A stretch of 6,624 nucleotides of DNA from Opitutales bacterium (GTDB taxonomy: Bacteria; Verrucomicrobiota; Verrucomicrobiia; Opitutales; T3Sed10-336), in NCBI GenBank assembly GCA_007132315.1, contig SLOW01000033.1, positions 1 to 6,624 of the forward strand. Direction: 5' to 3'. Below, in pieces: positions 1 to 5,220 of this stretch; the first letter of the stretch is position 1; every line of letters starts with the position of its first letter. The translations under genes were made by a program, and so were the position numbers. Below the pieces are notes generated by a model that did not search any database, was not told the DNA's origin, and saw nothing but the letters and a program-made list of their open reading frames with translations.

Positions 1-16
1 AAACGGGGGGGGCCTG

Positions 17-1345
17 ATGGTCACAGCCACCGTTGCGGACGTTCTCTGGCCCATGCCACTGATCCTGGGTCTCATCGTCCTGCACGCGGTATTCGTAGCC
101 GCGGATTACGGTTTGATCAAGGTGCATTTCACGCGCTTTGACACCGGGCTGCTGGAACGGGTCAAACGCCGGCGTACGGTAACCGCACTGATGGAGGCGG
201 CCGACCGGAACGCCCGCGCCATCCGTTTCGGAGGCATCGCGTGTACGCTGGCCATTGGCGGGCTCGCCGCCTTGGTCGCCCAGGGCATCCTCGACCTCCT
301 GGCGCCCGGCACACGGGAATCGGGGGTGGCGGTCCTGGTCTGGATCGGTTGTTTCGCCGCCGCCTGGTTCCTGCATACTCTGATCGGCGAGCTCGTTCCC
401 CGGGCTCTGGGCATACGCTATCCGATCCAGGCCATCGGCGCATCCTCCTGGTTCATACGTATCTTCGCGTTCCTGATGCGGCCGATCGCCCGCCTCCTCG
501 AAGAGGCCGCCGGACGCCTGCTTCGGCTGCTGAACGCCGAGGCCGGCCGGGAATCGAGTCTGATTGATGTCGAAGTCCAGATTCGATCGCTGTTGAGCGA
601 CGGCGAAGAGGTCTCTCCCATCACCGAACGAATCCTGAGCAATGCTCTCGGCCTCCGCAATCTGGTGGTCCAGGACGTTTTGATCCCGCGCAACCGCCTC
701 CAGTATTTCGATACGGAAGACGACATCCAATCCAACATCGAAGTCGCTCGAAAAAGCGGACACACCCGTTTTCCGCTCTGCAAGGGAGACTTGGATCACT
801 GTATCGGACTGGTGCACATCAAGGACCTCTTCAGGCAGCGGGGCAACCTGAACGAACTGGAACTGGAAAAATTCCGGCGCGATATCCAACGGTTTTCCGT
901 GGATTCCGCTTTGGACTTTGTTCTGGAACAGCTCCTTCAGCAGAAGAGCCACATGGCGCTCGCGGTGGACGAGTTCGGCGGTGCGGTGGGTGTGATCACG
1001 CTGGAGGATGTGCTGGAGGAACTGGTGGGGGATATTCACGACGAGTTCGACCGCGAGGAGAATCAGGTTCAGCTTCTGGACGACGGATGGTACCAGGTCG
1101 ATGGGTTGACTCCGCTTCAGGATGTCGCGGAACAGGTTGGCGTGGAGCTGTCCGACAAAGAAGTATCCACGTTCGGCGGCCTGATCACTTCGGAACTGGG
1201 ACGCATGCCGCGGGAACGCGAAACCTGTATGATCGGCCCGTTGGAAGTTACCGTGACCGGGGTCAGCGAAAAACGCGTGCTCGGCGCACGGGTCCGCAAA
1301 CCGCCTCAATCCGACGGCGAAACCGAGCAGGGTGAGGAGGGCTGA
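17..1345 (+). CDS. CNNM/DUF21 and CBS-pair membrane protein, CorC/HlyC (hemolysin-like) family
   Basis: This is a 442-residue inner-membrane protein of the family linked to Mg2+/Co2+ export and often annotated 'hemolysin'; the substrate cannot be told from sequence. The N-terminal CNNM/DUF21 domain spans about residues 12-180, with hydrophobic segments near 12-29, 71-90, 103-120 and 140-157. It carries the family motif GELVPRALGIRYP (124-136). The early N-G-x-F-x-A-A-E signature reads here as HAVFVAAD (23-30), with Asp for Glu. Two CBS domains follow at about 218-275 and 286-345; the second contains VDEFGGAVGVITLEDVLEEL (317-336). A CorC_HlyC transporter-associated domain covers about 353-428, and the tail is acidic. 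Length is normal for the family. The ATG at 17 is preceded by a G-run at 5-12 that could act as ribosome binding site. The frame stays open to the window edge, so an earlier start is possible. It converges on the minus-strand genes. Confidence 0.93.
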   Translation: MVTATVADVLWPMPLILGLIVLHAVFVAADYGLIKVHFTRFDTGLLERVKRRRTVTALMEAADRNARAIRFGGIACTLAIGGLAALVAQGILDLLAPGTRESGVAVLVWIGCFAAAWFLHTLIGELVPRALGIRYPIQAIGASSWFIRIFAFLMRPIARLLEEAAGRLLRLLNAEAGRESSLIDVEVQIRSLLSDGEEVSPITERILSNALGLRNLVVQDVLIPRNRLQYFDTEDDIQSNIEVARKSGHTRFPLCKGDLDHCIGLVHIKDLFRQRGNLNELELEKFRRDIQRFSVDSALDFVLEQLLQQKSHMALAVDEFGGAVGVITLEDVLEELVGDIHDEFDREENQVQLLDDGWYQVDGLTPLQDVAEQVGVELSDKEVSTFGGLITSELGRMPRERETCMIGPLEVTVTGVSEKRVLGARVRKPPQSDGETEQGEEG

Positions 1346-1421
1346 CGGGTCCGCCGTCCGCCCGTTTCCGTATCATACGATTCAGGGATCCTTGCGTTCG
1401 TAATCGAACCACTTGAAATCG

Positions 1422-1460
1422 GCCGGAGCCTCGCTCCGGTATCCGTTCCCGGATTCTTTT
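1422..1460. terminator. tandem hairpins between convergent genes, possible bidirectional terminator
   Basis: Two perfect stem-loops lie side by side. The first is CCGGAGC-CTC-GCTCCGG at 1423-1439, with a 7-bp stem extendable by a G-U pair. The second is ATCCG-TTCC-CGGAT at 1441-1454. On the plus strand they are followed by TCTTTT (1455-1460), a short U-tract about 110 bases after the stop of the CBS-domain gene. On the minus strand they begin a few bases after the TGA at 1460-1462 of the possible small ORF, but no clear U-tract follows. Position between converging units fits transcription termination. The second stem is short and the T-tract imperfect, so the call is moderate. Confidence 0.4.
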
Positions 1461-1647
1461 CAAAAACCCATGGACAAGAGTCGCTTACATACCTTTTTCC
1501 AGAACGCGTTTGCAACGTTAGGGTGGACCGTGGGAAGATCACGGAGAACCCCTCATCGGTACCGATGATCAACTCGAGTTTCCCATACCGGTTGAGCCGG
1601 ACGAGGAGCGCGGGTTTTTCAGAGTCCGCATCCAACCGTAGTGCCAC
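1460..1647 (-). pseudogene. possible small frameshifted ORF of unknown function downstream of the B2-like gene
   Basis: From a GTG at 1647 the frame reads 38 plausible residues, including LLVRLNRYGKLELIIGTDEG, with mostly G/C third positions and a beta-rich pattern, ending ...FSVIF near 1534. After that the same frame loses coding character and runs into the opposing gene. One of the other frames instead continues sensibly from the CCC at 1532-1534 as PTVHPNVANAFWKKVCKRLL and ends SMGF at a TGA (1460-1462). Restoring one C in that run would join both parts into a protein of about 62 residues that stops just before the tandem hairpins. The first frame is open back to about 1752 without ATG, GTG or TTG, so the original gene could be longer. 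I do not recognise the protein. It could be a decayed gene, a sequencing indel, or chance. Confidence 0.3.
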
Positions 1648-1687
1648 GCTCTGCCAAGGGCGTGCCGCAGCGAAAGCAATCCGCCGT

Positions 1688-2122
1688 TTATTCCCGCCGG
1701 TCCTCGGACTGCTGAGAATCCGAGGGATTATCGGGAACGGCTTCGCCGATGATCACCGTGCCGTTGATTTCAACCCAAACCTGAGGCTCGGGCTGATCGC
1801 CGTCTTCGCGGAGGCCGAAGCGTAGGTCCGACGGCTGCCCGCGTCTCGACAGCATGATCTGCGTCGCGTAGCACCGGGCCAGGTCGTTTACCCGATAAAC
1901 GTACCGGGAAGCGCGCTTGACGTGACGACCGGTCTGCCTCGAGGAATACTCCGGCTTTCGGTCCCGCGGCCGGCAAAGCCGGTGCCTCACCCGCCGTCGC
2001 ACGCGTCGAAAGGGCAAAATCCACAGAGACAGGCGAATCCGCCACAAAAGGAATAGCGCCTCATACAATTCCTTGCGTTCTTTATCGGGTAGCGAGCGCC
2101 ATTCACGGAAGGGTCCAATCAT
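1688..2122 (-). CDS. lasso peptide biosynthesis B2-like transglutaminase-fold protein (orphan, His missing)
   Basis: Read from the ATG at 2122 this encodes 144 residues, the usual size of lasso-peptide B2 proteins (Transglut_core3 type). Those are cysteine-protease-like enzymes that remove the leader from a lasso precursor. The N-terminal helix LPDKERKELYEALFLLWRIR (11-30) followed by LPFRR (36-40) is typical. The Cys region is RVNDLARCYATQIMLSRRG (77-95) with Cys84 as presumed nucleophile, then a strand (DLRFGLREDG, 99-108). The expected 'HAWVEVDG' appears as QVWVEING (114-121), so the catalytic His is replaced by Gln114 (CAG). Activity is therefore doubtful. The frame is open upstream to an ATG at 2173 and a GTG at 2290 inside malQ. 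I prefer 2122 on family length, although no start has a good Shine-Dalgarno. No precursor, asparagine-synthase-like cyclase or recognisable B1 gene is in the window, so a true lasso pathway is not shown. Confidence 0.72.
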   Translation of the reverse strand: MIGPFREWRSLPDKERKELYEALFLLWRIRLSLWILPFRRVRRRVRHRLCRPRDRKPEYSSRQTGRHVKRASRYVYRVNDLARCYATQIMLSRRGQPSDLRFGLREDGDQPEPQVWVEINGTVIIGEAVPDNPSDSQQSEDRRE

Positions 2123-2126
2123 TTGG

Positions 2127-2141
2127 TTCAAGAGTCTTGAA
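2127..2141. promoter_or_regulatory. perfect 15-bp inverted repeat before the B2-like gene, possible operator
   Basis: TTCAAGA-G-TCTTGAA is a perfect palindrome with 7-base arms around one central base. It ends five bases before the proposed ATG at 2122 and lies just downstream of the candidate -10 element, within a local AT-rich stretch (about one third G+C over 2121-2160). The position suits a repressor operator overlapping the transcription start. If translation really begins at 2173 or 2290, the repeat would be inside the coding region and lose this meaning. Confidence 0.3.
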
Positions 2142-2149
2142 AGCAAACC

Positions 2150-2177
2150 ATTATCGATTTCCCGATCCCGCATGCAA
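2150..2177 (-). promoter_or_regulatory. candidate sigma70-type promoter for the B2-like gene
   Basis: On the minus strand a -35-like TTGCAT (2172-2177; only TTG matches consensus) is separated by 16 bases from a good -10 element GATAAT (2150-2155, five of six). A start near 2143 would give a leader of about 20 bases. The match is modest and depends on the translation start at 2122. Confidence 0.3.
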
Positions 2178-2258
2178 GCCGGATCGTGCACGTGGAAGAC
2201 GGAGTCAAGTCTATAGGTTAGCGCAAGAAGGGAATTCCCGCGTGTTCCCGAGGCATCG

Positions 2259-3788
2259 CTATCCGCGCGCGTTAAGCTCGGCCAGTTCACGGAGGTAGTC
2301 GCCGCTTTTATTCTTCAGTTTTTCCAGGTCCTTATACTGGAAGCGCCATTGCCAGTTGCCTTCGGCCCGGCCGGGAACGTTCATACGGGCCTCGGAACCG
2401 AGATTCATCAGATCCTGCAGAGGGATGATGGCCAGGCGGGCGGGGCTGCGGAGGGCGGCCCGGATGAAATCCCAGGCGATCTCGTCGCCGCTGACTCGCA
2501 GGTAGCGGCGGATGTGATCGCGCGCGCTTTCATCGAGTTTTTCATACCAGCCGCGTGTGGTGTCGTTGTCGTGTGTGCCGGGATAGACCACGAGGTTTCG
2601 CGTGTGATGGTGGGGCAGGTAGAGATTGTCTCCGTCGCCGCCAAAGGCGAACTGGAGGATCGCCATGCCCGGCAGGCCGGTGTTGTCCCGCAACTCGAAC
2701 ACCCCGTCAGAAAGATCGCCCAGATCCTCCGCGATCAGACACCCGTCCGGAAAGGCCTTGCGGACCTTTTTGAAAAAATCGAGACCCGGTCCGGCATGCC
2801 ACTGGCCCTCGCGGGCGTCTTCGGCGCCCGCGGGCACCGACCAGTAGTCGTGAAACCCCCGGAAGTGATCGAGGCGGACGATGTCGTAGAGCTCGAAGTT
2901 CTTGCGCAGCCGCTCCAGCCACCATTTGTAGCCGGTCTTCTTGAGCTCGTCCCAATTGTAGAGCGGATTGCCCCAAAGCTGGCCGGTTTCGGAGAAATAA
3001 TCGGGGGGAACTCCCGCGACATTCAGCAATTCGCCGGACGCCGGATCGACCTGGAAGATCTCCGGGTGACTCCAGACATCGGCACTGTCGTGGGACGCGT
3101 AGATCGGAACGTCGCCGATGATCCGGATGCCGTTTTCGGACGCGTAACGGCGAACCCGTTTCCATTGTCCGTGAAAAAAGTACTGCAAGATCCGGTGATC
3201 CTCGGCCCGCGCCAGGATGTCGGGATCCGAAACGTTCTGACGCGCCTGTTCGTATGTGCGGCAGGATGCCGGCCAGGACGTCCAAGGCTCGCCGCCGTGA
3301 TGCTGTTTCAGCGCGTGAAAGAGGGAATAGGCGTCCAGCCAGAACGCGTTTTTCTTCAGAAACCGTTTGTAGTCACCGTACGGGTGCTTGTCCGTGGGCA
3401 GATCACGAAAGGCCTCACAAGCCTGAAAGAGCAGCGGCCAGTTGACCTCGTACAGCGAACCGTAATCGACGTGATTCCAGGCCAGAAAGAGTAACGGCCC
3501 CAGGTCTTCCGATGGGATCAGACCGTGCTCGCTGAGATCGAGCGGATCGATCAGGTACGGGTTTCCGGCGAAGGAAGAGAGGCACTGGTAGGGGGAATCG
3601 CCGTAGCCGGTCGGTCCCAGCGGACAGACCTGCCAACAGTGCATTCGGACCTCGGCCAGGAAGTCGATGAAGTCGAAGGACTCCTTGCCGAACCCGCCGA
3701 CACCGAAATCGCCCGGAAGTGAAGTCGGATGCAACAGCACGCCGTGGGAACGTCGGGTGAGCCAGTGATAAAGAGGAGCCGCGGTCAT
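2259..3788 (-). CDS. malQ: 4-alpha-glucanotransferase (amylomaltase, GH77)
   Basis: This 509-residue cytosolic enzyme transfers alpha-1,4-glucan segments between maltooligosaccharides in maltodextrin or glycogen metabolism. The GH77 start motif GVLLHPTSLPGDFGVGGFG (16-34) and the SPYQ...NPYLIDP segment (65-82) are intact. The nucleophile is Asp307 in VRLDHFRGF, the acid/base is Glu354 in IAEDLG, and the third carboxylate is Asp407 in GTHDNDTT. Their spacing closely follows Thermus amylomaltase (Asp293, Glu340, Asp395). The active-site loop includes VAGVPPDYFSETGQLWGNP (257-275). The end MNVPG...NWQWRF (469-483) is the family C-terminus. The length, close to 500, fits the compact bacterial type without the N-terminal extension of E. 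coli MalQ. The ATG at 3788 lies just ahead of the first conserved motif but lacks an obvious Shine-Dalgarno. It follows lepB by 124 bp with its own promoter candidate; no other sugar gene is in view. Confidence 0.97.
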   Translation of the reverse strand: MTAAPLYHWLTRRSHGVLLHPTSLPGDFGVGGFGKESFDFIDFLAEVRMHCWQVCPLGPTGYGDSPYQCLSSFAGNPYLIDPLDLSEHGLIPSEDLGPLLFLAWNHVDYGSLYEVNWPLLFQACEAFRDLPTDKHPYGDYKRFLKKNAFWLDAYSLFHALKQHHGGEPWTSWPASCRTYEQARQNVSDPDILARAEDHRILQYFFHGQWKRVRRYASENGIRIIGDVPIYASHDSADVWSHPEIFQVDPASGELLNVAGVPPDYFSETGQLWGNPLYNWDELKKTGYKWWLERLRKNFELYDIVRLDHFRGFHDYWSVPAGAEDAREGQWHAGPGLDFFKKVRKAFPDGCLIAEDLGDLSDGVFELRDNTGLPGMAILQFAFGGDGDNLYLPHHHTRNLVVYPGTHDNDTTRGWYEKLDESARDHIRRYLRVSGDEIAWDFIRAALRSPARLAIIPLQDLMNLGSEARMNVPGRAEGNWQWRFQYKDLEKLKNKSGDYLRELAELNARG

Positions 3789-3812
3789 GATTCGATAAAA
3801 GAGAGTGGGAAT

Positions 3813-3825
3813 GCCTTCGCAAGGC
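3813..3825. other. short hairpin in the malQ leader
   Basis: GCCTT-CGC-AAGGC forms a perfect 5-bp stem with a 3-base loop, 25 bases before the malQ ATG. On the minus strand CTCTTTT follows about ten bases later, too far for a standard intrinsic terminator. It could be a weak lepB terminator, a leader structure, or chance. Confidence 0.2.
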
Positions 3826-3855
3826 CGATTTCAGACCATTTTCAGGGACCGCGAA

Positions 3856-3871
3856 ATATTAGACATAATAT
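3856..3871. promoter_or_regulatory. AT-rich inverted repeat over the malQ -10/start region
   Basis: ATATTA-GACA-TAATAT has perfect 6-base arms and overlaps the candidate -10 element and the predicted transcription start of malQ. It could be a repressor site. Such repeats also arise easily in AT-rich promoter DNA, so the evidence is thin. Confidence 0.22.
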
Positions 3872-3892
3872 ATATTGTGCGAAACATGCCAA
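3865..3892 (-). promoter_or_regulatory. sigma70-type promoter for malQ
   Basis: The minus strand reads TTGGCA (3887-3892, five of six matches to TTGACA), a 16-base spacer, then TATTAT (3865-3870, five of six matches to TATAAT). Transcription would start near 3858 and leave a leader of about 70 bases before the malQ ATG. The surrounding 3851-3880 is about 27% G+C, an AT-rich island in otherwise GC-rich DNA. It starts about 20 bases after the lepB stop. Confidence 0.55.
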
Positions 3893-3912
3893 TAACACGA
3901 CCCGCCCCCGTT

Positions 3913-5199
3913 TTATCGGGCGCGTCCCCAGCGCGATGTGAACGGATAATAGATCATGATCGGCCGGCCCACCACGGCGTGTTCCGGAACGAAGCCAAAG
4001 CTTCGACTGTCCAAACTGTTGGCCGAGTTGTCGCCCAACGCGTAGTAGGTGCCATCTTCGACCCGCACATGGGAATCGGGAGCCAGGTTGCCTCCGGCGA
4101 CGTAACCGCCGTATTTTCCCTCTCGGGCGTGAATGTCTTCGAACACGTTCCTTGAGTCGATGGGCTCGTCGTTTCGGTACAGGTACGGTTCGCGAATCTC
4201 CAGACGGTCGCCGCCGATGCCGACCAACCGTTTGATGTAATAGGAATCCTGGTTGCCCGGTCCACGGAGTCCGGGAATGTCGCCCGTACGAAACACGACA
4301 CTTCCCCCGACGCTCGGTTTCTTGAAATGGTAACTCATGCGATCGACGAACAGTTGGTCGCCGGTCAGGATATCGAAGGACAAAATGCGATCTCCGGCAT
4401 CGACTTCCCGATCCGTTTCGATCAGGTACCGGTTGTTTCCCAAATGCTGGTAACGTCCGCTGCGCCGCATATCGCTGACCGCGTCCACCAGGTTGTCGTG
4501 TTGCGGATAAAACACTTCGAGGATAATATCGCGCACCTGCTGCTGAAAATCCCTCGGCGTCCGGTAAGTGTGTGACTCATTTCCGACGAAGACCGTGTAC
4601 TCCTTGCTGACGGTCGGAAAAACCAGCCACGTTCGGTCCGGAACTTCCCGATGGATGAAATCGAAGACACCCGAAGCCGAATCCATGATGATCGGCAGCC
4701 GGCAGACGCCGTCGTTTTCGGCGTCAAGATCGACCCGGCTGGCGCCGAAAAGCAGTCTTCGGGCAACCGAATGCATCGCTCCCGGCTCGTCCTCCGGCTC
4801 GACATAAACCTCGGCCGTCATACCGTAGTACGTCGGTTTCATCGAGTTGGTGGGAATCTTGAAGGGCTGGATGAAATAAGTGCGGATGCCGATGGCCAGG
4901 ATTGCGGCAACCAGGAGAACTTCGATGTTCTCCGCCAGCGCCGATTTCGGGTAATAACTGCCCCCCACCCGCCGGATGACGTCTTCGAGGCGCTCCACCG
5001 CCAGCTTGATCCGCGAGGCTTCCGCCTTTTTGTCCTTGTGTAGTTCGCGCAGTTCGAGGGACGCCTGGTTGAGTTCGTTCAGTTCTTTGTCGGACAGCAG
5101 GTCCCGCCGGTAGTGATAAACCTTGTCGGCCAGACGCAGCCAGTTGTCGGCGTCGTGCCGCAGTTTCTTGTCTTTTCGTTTGCCGAAGATCGAGAACAC
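3913..5199 (-). CDS. lepB: signal peptidase I with long N-terminal extension and large insertion
   Basis: This membrane-bound serine protease (428 residues) cleaves signal peptides from exported preproteins. The charged N-terminus (1-89), with a likely helical or coiled-coil stretch around 38-78, should be cytosolic. One membrane helix follows (about 92-110). Catalytic Ser119 lies in IPTNSMKPTYYG (box B). Box C/D reads DQLFVDRMSYHFKKP (281-295), and the general base is Lys323 in YYIKRLVGIGGD. Box E is GDNSANSLDSRSFG (389-402). Ser to Lys is 204 residues apart, against about 40-55 in B. subtilis and E. coli enzymes, because roughly 150 residues (about 127-279) of non-membrane sequence are inserted between boxes B and C. 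The frame opens with GTG at 5199, 21 bp after the lepA stop. Only a weak purine stretch (GGAAA) precedes it, so translational coupling is plausible. All catalytic motifs are intact, so it should be active. Confidence 0.95.
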   Translation of the reverse strand: MFSIFGKRKDKKLRHDADNWLRLADKVYHYRRDLLSDKELNELNQASLELRELHKDKKAEASRIKLAVERLEDVIRRVGGSYYPKSALAENIEVLLVAAILAIGIRTYFIQPFKIPTNSMKPTYYGMTAEVYVEPEDEPGAMHSVARRLLFGASRVDLDAENDGVCRLPIIMDSASGVFDFIHREVPDRTWLVFPTVSKEYTVFVGNESHTYRTPRDFQQQVRDIILEVFYPQHDNLVDAVSDMRRSGRYQHLGNNRYLIETDREVDAGDRILSFDILTGDQLFVDRMSYHFKKPSVGGSVVFRTGDIPGLRGPGNQDSYYIKRLVGIGGDRLEIREPYLYRNDEPIDSRNVFEDIHAREGKYGGYVAGGNLAPDSHVRVEDGTYYALGDNSANSLDSRSFGFVPEHAVVGRPIMIYYPFTSRWGRAR

Positions 5200-5220
5200 G
5201 CTTGCGTTTCCAAGGTGAGA

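Noticed and set aside
1499..1511. 13-base match CCAGAACGCGTTT shared with malQ (3339-3351), both reading NAFW on the minus strand
   Set aside because: It is a single short exact match with no similarity in the flanks; chance or common codon choice explains it better than a duplication.
1523..1825. Plus-strand frame of 100 codons over the 3' end of the B2-like gene
   Set aside because: It is antisense to the B2-like gene and the small minus-strand ORF, starts at a GTG without a ribosome binding site, and has no protein-like domain pattern.
1688..2290. Longer version of the B2-like protein starting at a GTG inside malQ (200 residues)
   Set aside because: The extra 56 residues are not typical of the family, overlap malQ by 32 bp, lack a ribosome binding site, and cover promoter-like AT-rich DNA. 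It is kept as an alternative only.
2349..3494. Long open frame of 381 codons on the plus strand opposite malQ
   Set aside because: It lies wholly antisense to a well-conserved GH77 gene with intact catalytic motifs. Its translation has no recognisable domain, and long antisense frames are common in GC-rich coding DNA.
1688..3788. A complete lasso peptide or other RiPP cluster around the B2-like gene
   Set aside because: I found no precursor-like small ORF with a Gly/Cys core start and ring-forming Asp/Glu, no recognisable PqqD-like B1, no asparagine-synthase-like cyclase and no transporter between malQ and the CBS-domain gene.
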